The notes beneath the pieces are model-generated. The model was not told the DNA's origin. It ran no database searches and saw only the letters and a program-made list of their open reading frames with translations. DNA of 64,000 nt from Shewanella baltica. GTDB lineage: Bacteria > Pseudomonadota > Gammaproteobacteria > Enterobacterales > Shewanellaceae. The stretch spans positions 5,146,001 to 5,210,000 of the forward strand of contig NZ_UGYM01000002.1 of the NCBI RefSeq assembly GCF_900456975.1. The letters run 5' to 3'. Of this stretch, positions 39,648 through 48,573 are shown one piece after another. The position numbers and the translations under genes were made by a program. Positions within the stretch are counted from its first letter, which is position 1. The number at the start of each line of letters is the position of its first letter.

Positions 39648-40967
39648 TTAGGCTGGACGCGTATCGGCAACGGGTGCTTTGTTTGAGATCACGCCGAAGA
39701 TAGTCCAACCGAAGAAGGTGGCCATGGCGCCAAGCATTACTGCGGTTTCGCCTGAGCTATACAGGGCATAGAAGCTATATAAGGCACCGATCACGGCAAT
39801 CACGTTGGCAATACGGGCTTTATTAACTGGTACTTTTTGCTGTCTTTGCATTATGCCAAGGGCGGCCATCGATAGGATGTAAGGCACAATGTTGGTGACG
39901 ACGGCGAGGTTAACGAGTGCTTCGAACTGTTTGCTCAGTGATGGGCTAATAGTCATCAGAGATAAAACGGTTTGAATACAAACGATAATGGTCATACCCC
40001 AAATTGGCGCATCGGCTTTACTGACTTTAGAGAAGATTTTAGGGAAGAATCCTTCATCTGCAGAGGCTTTAAACACTTGGGCAATAGTGAACTGCCAACC
40101 TAGCAGCGAGCCAGTACAAGAGATAATGGCGCAGGCCATCACGATTTTACCGACCACAGGGTTAAACATCTGCGCGAAGGCTAAACCGAAGGGCGCGTTT
40201 GACATGGCAAGTTCGGCGTTTGGCACAATACCGGCAATGACGTTAGTAGAGACGATATAAATTACCGCCGCGCCTAAAGTACCGCCCATTACTGCGATAG
40301 GGACGTTTTTCTCTGGATTATCGACGGCTTCTGAGTTGGCACAGGCCGATTCTAAACCAAGGAATGCCCACAAAGTCATGGCGATAGAACCGCCTAACGC
40401 TTTGAAGAATGGCATATCATGCGGGTTCCATGCGCCTTTATAGAGGTCGATATCAAACCAGAACCAACCAATTAACGACACGCCAATCACGGGCAGAATA
40501 ATCCCCCACACAGTCACGCTACTTACGCGACCTGTGATACGGGCACCACCGAAGTTAGCAATCGTTGCCAGCCAAAGTACGCCAATGGTTGCAAGACAAA
40601 TGGCCATCGGGCTTAGGTTTACATCGAGCAGCACGGCGGCATAACCCACGGCTGAGATCGCAATGGCGACGTTGGCGATGAGCAGCGAAACGGCATAGGT
40701 GTAGTTAGCCATAAAGTTGCCTGAGCGGCCGAAGGCATATTCGGCATAACCGCCCATACCACCGGATTTCTTACTGAACATACCGCACTTGGCAAAAGCG
40801 TAGGCGAGGGCAGTTGAACCCGCCGCTGTGACTAACCAAGATAAAATCGAAATAGTACCGACTTGAGCTAATTGGGTTGGCAGCATAATAATGCCCGAAC
40901 CCATCATGTTGACTATGGTGATAATAGTTAATTGGACGACGCCAATTTTATTTTCTGATTTACTCAT
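39648..40967 (-). CDS. potE: Putrescine-ornithine antiporter PotE
   Basis: APC-superfamily exchanger with about 12 helices (439 residues) in the inner membrane; swaps external ornithine for internal putrescine. The N-terminal MMGSGIIMLPTQLAQVGTIS holds the unwound GSGI helix that binds substrate. FGGARITGRVSSVTVWGIILP and LWAFLGLESACANSEAV are typical of PotE/CadB. It follows speF after 86 bases, separated by a hairpin; this pairing decides PotE over AdiC or CadB. Confidence 0.93.
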   Translation of the reverse strand: MSKSENKIGVVQLTIITIVNMMGSGIIMLPTQLAQVGTISILSWLVTAAGSTALAYAFAKCGMFSKKSGGMGGYAEYAFGRSGNFMANYTYAVSLLIANVAIAISAVGYAAVLLDVNLSPMAICLATIGVLWLATIANFGGARITGRVSSVTVWGIILPVIGVSLIGWFWFDIDLYKGAWNPHDMPFFKALGGSIAMTLWAFLGLESACANSEAVDNPEKNVPIAVMGGTLGAAVIYIVSTNVIAGIVPNAELAMSNAPFGLAFAQMFNPVVGKIVMACAIISCTGSLLGWQFTIAQVFKASADEGFFPKIFSKVSKADAPIWGMTIIVCIQTVLSLMTISPSLSKQFEALVNLAVVTNIVPYILSMAALGIMQRQQKVPVNKARIANVIAVIGALYSFYALYSSGETAVMLGAMATFFGWTIFGVISNKAPVADTRPA

Positions 40968-41011
40968 ACTAATAACCTAATGTAGGTGACTTATTATAGG
41001 GAGTATGAAAT

Positions 41012-41046
41012 TGACTGCAGAGCGGGGTTAATAAACTCTGCAGTCA
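41012..41046 (-). promoter_or_regulatory. Intercistronic hairpin between speF and potE
   Basis: Eleven-bp perfect inverted repeat TGACTGCAGAG / CTCTGCAGTCA (41012-41022 with 41036-41046). It lies 8 bases past the speF stop. Lacking a T run, it is more likely an mRNA stabiliser or partial terminator that sets the speF:potE ratio. Confidence 0.65.
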
Positions 41047-41053
41047 GTCTTCA

Positions 41054-43216
41054 TTATTTATTTAGTACATAGCCCATTGCTTGAATTTTGCCGTCAGGAG
41101 TGTTTTCGAGATAAACACCTTGTAGTTCTGGCGAGAATCCAGGTAATAAGTTGATACCTTCTTCGAGAGCTTGGAAATAACGTTGAACAGAGCCACCCCA
41201 TATTTCACCTGGTACCATACATAACACACCTGGTGGGTAAGGAAGTGCGCCTTCTGCGGCGATTCTTCCCTCAATTTTTGATAGTGGGACTAATTCGACT
41301 TTGCCACGAATAAACTCTAGGTTTGCTTCCTGTGGATCCATGACTTTGGTTGGGAAATGCGCTTTACGGAACATTTCTTTCTGCAGTTGTTTTACGTCAT
41401 GACTGACATAAAGATTGTGCATTTCTTGGCAAAGTTGGCGGATGGTATAGTCTTGATAACGTGCTTTATTCGCGTTATAGACGTTAGGTAAAACTTCAGA
41501 TAATGGCGCATCTTCATCGACTAATTTCTCGAATCGAGATATTTGTGAGACCAGATGTTGCATCTTGGCCATATCTTCCGCAGGCGTCATCAGGAATAAA
41601 ATAGAATTTAAGTCGCACTTCTCAGGAATAATATTATTTTCCCGTAAGAAGTTAGCCAGAATAGTCGCTGGAATACCAAAGTCGGTATATTTACCGGTTT
41701 CTACATCTATGCCTGGTGTTGTTAATAGGAACTTACAAGGGTCAACGAAGTATTGGCCTTTGTCATAACCTTCGAATGAGTGCCATTTCTGACCGGGTTC
41801 GAATTCGAAGAAACGTAAGTCATCGGCCATTTGCTCAGTTTCATAGTCTTGCCATAGGCGGCCATCTATCATGGTTGGCACGAATGGCTTGATATATTTA
41901 CACTTTTTCAACAGTAGCTTACGTGCTTCGATGCCGGCTTTTACCGCTTCGCGCCACAGGTAACGACCGCTTGCGCCTTCATGCATTTTCGCGTTCACAT
42001 CTAGCGCCGCAAATAGAGGATAGAAGGGGCTGGTAGAAGCATGCATCATAAAGGCGTTGTTGAAGCGTTTATGGTTGCAATATCTATCTTGGCCTTTGAT
42101 ATGTTTATCTTTTTTATGGATTTGCGATGTTTGCGAGAAGCCCGCCTGCTGTTTATGCACCGACTGAGTCACGATAATGCCCGGATCTTCAGCGGTTAGT
42201 TCGAGCAAGAGTGGCGAGCAGTCATTCATCATAGGGATGAACTGTTCGTAACCGACCCAAGCTGAGTCAAACAAGACGTAATCACACAGATGACCAATTT
42301 TATCAATCACTTGGCGAGCATTGTAGATAGTGCCGTCATAGGTGCCGAGTTGGATTATCGCTAAACGGAAGGGGCGTTTTTCATCGGCTCTTTCTGGGGC
42401 GACTTCGCGAATTTGATCTCTTAAATAGGACTCTTGGAAGCAATGAGCGTCGATGCCACCAATAAATCCGAAGGGATTACGTGCGGTTTCTAAATAAACG
42501 GGTGTTGCACCAGCTTGGATTAACGCGCCATGGTGGTTTGATTTGTGGTTATTGCGGTCGAATAATACCAGGTCACCTTTAGCAAGCAGCGCATTGGTCG
42601 CCACTTTATTTGAAGATGAAGTCCCGTTAAGTACAAAGTAGGTTTTATCGGCATTAAAGACTTTGGCAGCATATTTCTGCGCTGCCAGTGGTGCGCCTTC
42701 ATGGATCAATAAATCACCTAATTTGACGTCGGCATTACACATATCGGCGCGGAAAATCGTTTCGCCAAAAAAGTCGAAGAACTGACGACCCACAGGATGC
42801 TTACGGAAGAATTGTCCGCCTTGGTGACCTGGACAAGCAAAGGTGGAATTACCCATCTCAACGTACTTTTTCAGTGTGCCGAAGAAAGGAGGTAATAGCG
42901 CTTGCTCATATTTATCGACCGCAGTTTCAACCTGTTTTCCGTAGAAGTCAGTGTTATCGCCGCAGAGTTCAAATACCCCAGTAATAGATGAGCAAACATC
43001 GTCTGGGAAAGTTTCTTCGCAGCAAACTGAAACGAAAATCGGTAGTTTCAATCCGGTGTTTTTAATCTTTTCAACAATACCATTTCTAACATCATCAACA
43101 GAGACTACAGCCGCGCCCACATCGCAAAAATCTGTGGTTAATACATTGACGACTTCTCTGTCGATATCGAAACAAGATCTAACAGATAAGCTAGCGGCTA
43201 CTTTTAATGATTTCAT
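41054..43216 (-). CDS. speF: Inducible ornithine decarboxylase SpeF
   Basis: PLP enzyme (720 residues) that decarboxylates ornithine to putrescine and consumes a proton. Wing domain 1-110, PLP domain with TSSSNKVATNALL, and the PLP lysine in SVHKQQAGFSQTSQ (near residue 352). STSPFYPLFAALD is also conserved in the ornithine/arginine/lysine decarboxylases. Operon with potE; a 34-codon leader peptide (speFL) lies 321 bases upstream, as in E. coli. The pair speF-potE selects ornithine over lysine or arginine. Ribosome site AAAGGGA. Confidence 0.94.
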   Translation of the reverse strand: MKSLKVAASLSVRSCFDIDREVVNVLTTDFCDVGAAVVSVDDVRNGIVEKIKNTGLKLPIFVSVCCEETFPDDVCSSITGVFELCGDNTDFYGKQVETAVDKYEQALLPPFFGTLKKYVEMGNSTFACPGHQGGQFFRKHPVGRQFFDFFGETIFRADMCNADVKLGDLLIHEGAPLAAQKYAAKVFNADKTYFVLNGTSSSNKVATNALLAKGDLVLFDRNNHKSNHHGALIQAGATPVYLETARNPFGFIGGIDAHCFQESYLRDQIREVAPERADEKRPFRLAIIQLGTYDGTIYNARQVIDKIGHLCDYVLFDSAWVGYEQFIPMMNDCSPLLLELTAEDPGIIVTQSVHKQQAGFSQTSQIHKKDKHIKGQDRYCNHKRFNNAFMMHASTSPFYPLFAALDVNAKMHEGASGRYLWREAVKAGIEARKLLLKKCKYIKPFVPTMIDGRLWQDYETEQMADDLRFFEFEPGQKWHSFEGYDKGQYFVDPCKFLLTTPGIDVETGKYTDFGIPATILANFLRENNIIPEKCDLNSILFLMTPAEDMAKMQHLVSQISRFEKLVDEDAPLSEVLPNVYNANKARYQDYTIRQLCQEMHNLYVSHDVKQLQKEMFRKAHFPTKVMDPQEANLEFIRGKVELVPLSKIEGRIAAEGALPYPPGVLCMVPGEIWGGSVQRYFQALEEGINLLPGFSPELQGVYLENTPDGKIQAMGYVLNK

Positions 43217-43537
43217 AGTTAATTTCCCTTTTACTTTTTAAAAAATAGATACAAGTGTGCCTATACCTAATTAAAAACATTAATGGCATAAAAATTAGAT
43301 ATAGCTATTCCGTGCGCAGGTTAGATGTGGTTATGCCAATGTCGCGAAATAAATAAAAGTTAAAATATATTTATTGGGCGTGCAAATAGCTTAGCCGCAG
43401 TAAAACTGCACTGATAAAAGAATGCTTTGATAGTGACGCAAGATAATAAACCAAAAAAAGACAGTACATTAAGTGTTTGCAAAAATTAGAGCAATAGCAC
43501 TTTAGACCTGTTTGTTGGCCTACTACCTGCGCTGAGA

Positions 43538-43642
43538 TTAGCGGAGGAAGATAAAGGAGTGATCGAAATAGTCACGTTGACTAGGCATCATGATATGCCG
43601 CGTGCGCCGGATATGCGCCATTATTTTAGATTTCCTCTTCAT
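43538..43642 (-). CDS. speFL: SpeFL ornithine-sensing leader peptide
   Basis: Thirty-four codons starting ATG 43642 (reading leftward) with GGAGT at 43648-43652 as ribosome site. It contains MAHIRRTRHIM at residues 8-18 and RDYFD at 23-27, and ends in Arg34. Compared with E. coli SpeFL as I remember it (34 residues, PHIRRTTHIM, HRNSFDF, final NAR), identical positions include M8, H10-T14, H16-M18, R23, F26, D27, F30 and R34. In E. coli the nascent peptide captures ornithine in the ribosome exit tunnel, stalls translation at the stop, and prevents Rho termination so that speF is expressed. Same position relative to speF here. Confidence 0.92.
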   Translation of the reverse strand: MKRKSKIMAHIRRTRHIMMPSQRDYFDHSFIFLR

Positions 43643-44124
43643 ATACGACTCCATTATGACTTAGAGAAAATAGTTAGGTTTTTATTACGGAGTGAAGTTT
43701 ATATGTGAGTTATAAATAAAATCATGACCTATGTCTTACTTTTTAATATTCAGTGCTTAAATTTAACTTATTTAATCGATATTAAACTGAGTCAATCATA
43801 CTTAAGTATCTTTATCTAAATTATGAAAGTAAATATTGTCAGTGTTATTTAAATAATAATTTTTGCATAAAACATCTTATTCTTTTTCTCTAATTTTAAT
43901 TAAAAGGCTGTAGTAATAAGCTTCTTGATTTATACCGCACGATGCACCTGCATGGTTATGCATAAATTCTCTTTACAAAATCACTTGCATGCTGAAAAAT
44001 TGCAAAAATGACAGTTTTTTTCTCACATTTGAGCATTTTGGGCAGAAAGTTGCCGTTTTAGGGCAGATGTGATCTTTTGGATTGACGTAGATTAGTCAGG
44101 TCGAAACATCAATGGGAGATAGAC
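43643..44124. other. AT-rich divergent control region (speFL / PEBP gene)
   Basis: About 480 bases without ORFs. It holds a cluster of TGCA words (43943-44003) on the speF side and two GGGCAGA direct repeats, 21 bases apart (44040-44046, 44061-44067), near the PEBP gene. A TTGACG hexamer is at 44082-44087. Confidence 0.5.
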
Positions 44125-44664
44125 ATGAATAAATGGTGGCTAGGGGCGAGTTTAGTATTGGGCTTATTTGGACAGGCACATGCTATGACGTTAACGAGCA
44201 AAGATATGAGCGAGGGCAATAAACTCACATCGCAATTAGTATTTAATAGTTTCGGTTGCCAAGGTGAAAACATTTCGCCGCAACTGACTTGGACTGAAGT
44301 ACCTGCGGGGACGAAAGCGTTTGCGGTGACGGCTTATGATCCTGATGCGCCAACGGGCAGCGGTTGGTGGCACTGGGCGGTATATAACTTACCCGTAGCG
44401 CAAACATCATTGGCGCAGGGCGCGGGTTCGCATGCCGATGCACTGCCCAAAGGCGCTATTGCTTTGAAGAACGACTTCGGCACCACTGACTTTGGTGGCG
44501 CTTGTCCGCCCGAAGGTCATGGCGTACACAGGTATGAATTCACTGTGTGGGCATTGCCCAGTGCATTAGATCTGCCAAAGGACGCTAGCCCTGCATTATT
44601 AGGCTTTATGCTCAGAGCACAAGCCTTAGGTAGCGCCAAGTTGACTGCGGTATATAACCGATAA
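44125..44664 (+). CDS. YbhB/YbcL family (PEBP, Raf-kinase-inhibitor-like) periplasmic protein
   Basis: One hundred seventy-nine residues with a Sec signal peptide at 1-20 (FGQAHA). PEBP family motifs: ENISPQLTWTEVPAGTKAFAVT, YDPDAPTGSGWWHWAVYNLP (the ligand-site DPDAP..G..HW) and ACPPEGHGVHRYEFTVWAL. Function of bacterial PEBP proteins is unclear; they may bind phospholipid or inhibit proteases. An AraC-type regulator follows after 24 bases in the same direction and may control it. Confidence 0.9.
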   Translation: MNKWWLGASLVLGLFGQAHAMTLTSKDMSEGNKLTSQLVFNSFGCQGENISPQLTWTEVPAGTKAFAVTAYDPDAPTGSGWWHWAVYNLPVAQTSLAQGAGSHADALPKGAIALKNDFGTTDFGGACPPEGHGVHRYEFTVWALPSALDLPKDASPALLGFMLRAQALGSAKLTAVYNR

Positions 44665-44688
44665 TCCATTGATAATTAGGCTGGTGTC

Positions 44689-45447
44689 ATGATCCGTTTG
44701 TTTGAATATGATTCGAAGCAGGCACAGTCTTTATCTCAAGTACCTGTGCACCAGCCGTCGATTATTCGGGTTATCCATGGGGAAAAGTCTTTACTCTGGC
44801 AAGATGAATCCGTTTTGGTGGGCCAAGGTCAGTTACTGTTAATTCCGGCGGGTTCGCATATCAGCTTTGTGAATCGGCCTTTTCTTGGGCGCTATCGGGC
44901 AGTGCAGTTATTGCTTCCCCACGATTTACCCCAAGGCATTTTATCGAGCACGGCCGATTGGCGCGATCCTATGCCAGTCCAAAACGTATCGCGCGCGGTG
45001 GACTTAGCTTGGAATGCGTTATTACAGAGTTTGAGCTTGTCGCTGGCTGATTCTGTTCAGCTGCATTATCTGGCTGCGTTACTGCTCAGTTTGCCTGATA
45101 AACGCAGTGTGAACTGGTTGTATGGTCACACGCAACGCAGCGTGACTCAAGCGGCCTTGGCCTTGATGAGCGTGAGTCCTTCGGCTCCATGGCAGCAGGA
45201 GGAGATTGCCGACAAGTTACACATGAGCACGGCCAGCCTTAGGCGTAAATTGGCGTTAGAAGACACCAGTTTTAGGCAGTTGTTAGTCGAAGTCCGGCTG
45301 AGCCATGGTTTGGCCATGCTGCAAAACTCGGGCGAGCCATTACTACAAGTGGCCTTAGCCTGTGGTTATCAATCGGCGGAAAAGTTTTCCTTACGTTTTA
45401 AGCAACAATTTGGCCTGACCCCTGCGGCTTATCGTCGTACACTGTGA
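44689..45447 (+). CDS. AraC-family transcriptional regulator
   Basis: Two hundred fifty-two residues. N-terminal cupin-like effector domain (1-120: VLVGQGQLLLIPAGSHISFVN), C-terminal double helix-turn-helix at about 155-250 (EEIADKLHMSTASLRRKL and LQVALACGYQSAEKFSLRFKQQFGLTPAAYRR). Operon with the PEBP gene. Direct repeats 21 bp apart ahead of that gene are the spacing that AraC proteins usually bind, so local autogenous control is plausible. Confidence 0.9.
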   Translation: MIRLFEYDSKQAQSLSQVPVHQPSIIRVIHGEKSLLWQDESVLVGQGQLLLIPAGSHISFVNRPFLGRYRAVQLLLPHDLPQGILSSTADWRDPMPVQNVSRAVDLAWNALLQSLSLSLADSVQLHYLAALLLSLPDKRSVNWLYGHTQRSVTQAALALMSVSPSAPWQQEEIADKLHMSTASLRRKLALEDTSFRQLLVEVRLSHGLAMLQNSGEPLLQVALACGYQSAEKFSLRFKQQFGLTPAAYRRTL

Positions 45448-45496
45448 GGAGGAATAGATTGATACTCAAACAATCTCAAGCTGCAGGAGCGATATA

Positions 45497-45847
45497 ATGG
45501 CGGATGAGCAATTTACCGACAGCGGATTTTGGAACAAGGTTAAACTCTTTAGCCGTCAGGCGGGCAGGGAAGTGATCGAGCGTGCCCTGTGGCTTTATTA
45601 TGCGGCGCAGCAGCCGAATACGCCTAAATGGGCCAAGTCTGTCATCTTCGGTGCCTTGGCGTATTTTATTTCTCCCTTAGATGCGATCCCCGATCTCACA
45701 TCTTTAGTGGGTTTTACCGATGACTTAGGTGCCCTTGCCGCAGCTTTGACTATGGTGACCTTATATATCGATGACGAAGTGAAATCCCTCGCGGCGGATA
45801 AACTGGCGCTCTGGTTTGGCGATAAACCGACGGAAACTAAGGTTTAA
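45497..45847 (+). CDS. YkvA family (DUF1232) membrane protein
   Basis: One hundred sixteen residues. The DUF1232 core reads AKSVIFGALAYFISPLDAIPDLTSLVGFTDDLGALAAAL (about residues 50-89), with the conserved ALAYFI.P.D.IPD pattern; hydrophobic hairpin likely in the membrane. Function unknown. Downstream of, and possibly co-transcribed with, the AraC regulator (49-base gap). Confidence 0.88.
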   Translation: MADEQFTDSGFWNKVKLFSRQAGREVIERALWLYYAAQQPNTPKWAKSVIFGALAYFISPLDAIPDLTSLVGFTDDLGALAAALTMVTLYIDDEVKSLAADKLALWFGDKPTETKV

Positions 45848-46040
45848 GCCTAATGGGCGCGACAAGACCTAAGTGATGCTAAATTGCGCTAAAAATATGA
45901 TTTTATTAGGAGTCGTTGATTTGGTTTTTACTTAGATTTTCTGGGGTAAAAATATTTTTTTGCAAACGTTTCACTATTGCTTGATTGCGCTATATGCTAG
46001 CGCTGTTTTGTAAACCCCTTGTGTTTGTTTAGGCAGATAA

Positions 46041-47438
46041 ATGAAAAATATTATGGTAGTGATCCTATGGTTTTTAGGTGTCTCTGCCGCTACCCCCGCG
46101 TTTGCCGATGAGGCCTCTCCGGAACAACTCGCCCGTCTTTACCTCGATTTTATGGCGCAGAATAGTCGCCAGAGCGAAGCTTTGTGGCCGGGTTTTCGCC
46201 TCGAAGATAAAGTGCACCTCTTTAGTTATGGCGGCAACGTCTGGCTGCGTCAGCCCGGTGGCGAAATCATTCAAGATAATAGTGTCTTAGAGTCAGTCAA
46301 CCTGCAGTCTGGTTTGTCTGTTAATTTCGGTTTTCCGCAATATCAAGGTCAGCCAGGGGTACTAATCCAACTCGAAGCGCCGAACATCCAATTTACTGCC
46401 GACACTAAGCCCACGGATTTAGCCTTTTTAATCTGGGCTAGTAATGGCCTGCATGAAGCTTTCCATTTTTATGCGCAATCCGAATGGCGAGTATTAGAAG
46501 AGGGCAGGCGTTACGAGGGCGAAGTGTTTCCGCTCAGCCTCGATGCCCGTTATTACCGTTTACAGTTGTTTGATGCCTTAATGGCGGCGCTGGCACAACC
46601 CGAGCAGCAGTCATTACACTTGAGCCATGCGGCCTATTGGTTGCAGCAATGGCGTCAAATTGCGCCAAACGAGGATAGAGTCGGTTACATCAACGACCTC
46701 GTCGAAGGCAGCGCTAAGTATGTGGAATTGGCCGCTGGCGCACGTATCTTGAGCCAAAATCAAACCTTACTCGGTTATCAGCAAATACTGACCCAATATG
46801 TGCACGACTATTACCAGCAGCGGAAAATGTTGGGTGGTTGGACGGCTGAGGCGGAAAACATCGGTGCACTGGCGGGCATATTGTTGGATAGCACTCAAGA
46901 CCCTTATGTGTGGAAAGAGTCTGTCATGTCGGGCATGTTACCGCTAGATTTACTGTTAAATCGCGTGAAACCAGTGCCGCCCTTAGAAAGAAAATACAAT
47001 AAACAGAAGAAGCCGTTACAGGAAATGCTGGCGTATTATCCCGCCACTCAAGCGAAATTGTCGCAGCTATTATTGAATGCGCAGGACGTTAGAGTACCGT
47101 TATTGGTGATGCCGAGCGTCAGTGATAGCAGTAGTTTTATTGATGTGGGTGATGTGCGTTCTGGTTTTTATGTTGTGCCGTACCAAGATGAAATGACGCA
47201 AGCCTATCTAGGGATGAGCGCGCAATTTAGTAACTTGTCAGTGAGTGGCAGTCCATTACTCGATGTTCCTGTACAAAATTATTGTGAGGGCATTGAGGCT
47301 GCAACTCTGTTACCTTTGGCATTCCCCTTTCAGCGTGAGGGTCAGTATCTGGTATTCAATGAAGCAGAAGTCCATGGAACTATTAGGGTTTCTGCGAGTG
47401 TTGTTGATGGAAGAACCCTCTACTGTGCGATGAATTAA
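46041..47438 (+). CDS. Putative secreted zinc metallopeptidase, uncharacterised
   Basis: Four hundred sixty-five residues, signal peptide 1-22 (TPAFA). No named family recognised. Within LIWASNGLHEAFHFYAQSEW is HEAFH at 138-142, a classical HExxH zinc motif, and LVEGSAKYVELAAG has an EG(S)A(K)Y segment at 222 that resembles the third ligand region of gluzincins. The C-terminal half shows beta-rich repeats (FIDVGDVRSGFYVVPY). The acyltransferase gene starts 2 bases after the stop, so they form a unit. Enzymatic activity is inference from the motifs. Confidence 0.6.
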   Translation: MKNIMVVILWFLGVSAATPAFADEASPEQLARLYLDFMAQNSRQSEALWPGFRLEDKVHLFSYGGNVWLRQPGGEIIQDNSVLESVNLQSGLSVNFGFPQYQGQPGVLIQLEAPNIQFTADTKPTDLAFLIWASNGLHEAFHFYAQSEWRVLEEGRRYEGEVFPLSLDARYYRLQLFDALMAALAQPEQQSLHLSHAAYWLQQWRQIAPNEDRVGYINDLVEGSAKYVELAAGARILSQNQTLLGYQQILTQYVHDYYQQRKMLGGWTAEAENIGALAGILLDSTQDPYVWKESVMSGMLPLDLLLNRVKPVPPLERKYNKQKKPLQEMLAYYPATQAKLSQLLLNAQDVRVPLLVMPSVSDSSSFIDVGDVRSGFYVVPYQDEMTQAYLGMSAQFSNLSVSGSPLLDVPVQNYCEGIEAATLLPLAFPFQREGQYLVFNEAEVHGTIRVSASVVDGRTLYCAMN

Positions 47439-47440
47439 TA

Positions 47441-48478
47441 ATGAGAAAAAATCAGCTCGAATTTACCTACATGCGTGGCATTGCGATTATCTTTATCGTG
47501 CTTGGCCACAGTATTTACAACTCTGGAGAAGGTTTCCCGCTGCTGTTGGAAAACCTATTACGCGGTGGCACGGCTTTGTTCGTGTTTATCTCAGGGTACT
47601 TTTTCCATCGTATTTTTTATAAGGATTTCGACTACAGCAAGTTCATGAAGAACAAAGTACAGAACGTACTTTATCCTTTTTTAGTCGTGTCTCTGATCGG
47701 TTTATTCTGTTTGTGTTTGCGCTGGATTTTTATGGAGCACCAGTCGCTCGACAAACTCTTGCTGAGTATTTTTTACACCATACGTAACGGTTATATCCTG
47801 TATCCGCATTGGTATATTCCATTCATCATGGCGGTGTTTTTATTTTCGCCAATATTTTTGTGGTTTATCCGTTGCTCACAGCAGATGCGTTGGACGCTAT
47901 TTGTACTGAGTTGTGTGGTGGCTATTCTGCTGCATAGACCCATAGGTAACGTCAATTTCATCCACTCAGTGGTGTATTTTATGCCTTTCTATTTGATTGG
48001 TATTTTATATTCGCAAGATGAACATATTGTGACGCGCTTTGGTTCTATCTTTACTGCCCTCGCGATGATTTTTTTAGTGGTGAGTTTAGTCGAGCAAACT
48101 TACATAGTGCAGCATATTGGTAACTACCATAAGGCTCCGTTTGAATATAACGGCATTGATTGGCAGTTTATTCAAAAACTCTGTTTATGTGTGTTAGTGC
48201 TGAATTTCTGCGAATGGTTGTCGGGGCGCAGTCGGTTGCCTTGGTTAGTGGAAGTGGCTGAGATGAGTTTTGCGATTTTCTTTATTCATCCGCTGTTCGA
48301 CATGATGTTTAACGCCACTGCGACCTTAATGCGTTACCGTTTACCGCCGGGATCTTGGGTCACTAGCGTGCTCTTCTCCGCGGGGATTTTTATCTTCCTG
48401 ATGATGGGCAGTATTATTACGGCTCGCTTTATCAAGAAGCGTCTCGGTAACCGTTCACGCACGTATATCGGCTGGTAA
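47441..48478 (+). CDS. Acyltransferase 3 family membrane protein
   Basis: Three hundred forty-five residues with about ten membrane helices. The opening QLEFTYMRGIAIIFIVLGHS has the R-x(n)-H pair (RGIAI...LGHS) typical of OafA/YrhL-type O-acyltransferases, which acetylate sugars on lipopolysaccharide, peptidoglycan or capsule. Substrate unknown. Two bases after the putative peptidase, strongly coupled. No polysaccharide cluster is nearby. Confidence 0.85.
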   Translation: MRKNQLEFTYMRGIAIIFIVLGHSIYNSGEGFPLLLENLLRGGTALFVFISGYFFHRIFYKDFDYSKFMKNKVQNVLYPFLVVSLIGLFCLCLRWIFMEHQSLDKLLLSIFYTIRNGYILYPHWYIPFIMAVFLFSPIFLWFIRCSQQMRWTLFVLSCVVAILLHRPIGNVNFIHSVVYFMPFYLIGILYSQDEHIVTRFGSIFTALAMIFLVVSLVEQTYIVQHIGNYHKAPFEYNGIDWQFIQKLCLCVLVLNFCEWLSGRSRLPWLVEVAEMSFAIFFIHPLFDMMFNATATLMRYRLPPGSWVTSVLFSAGIFIFLMMGSIITARFIKKRLGNRSRTYIGW

Positions 48479-48573
48479 TCACTTGGCTTATCATCACTAA
48501 CACTAGGGGAAATTCAGTTTGAATTTATTTCCTAGTGTTAGGGTGTTTTTCATCTAAAAAAATGGAGAACATG

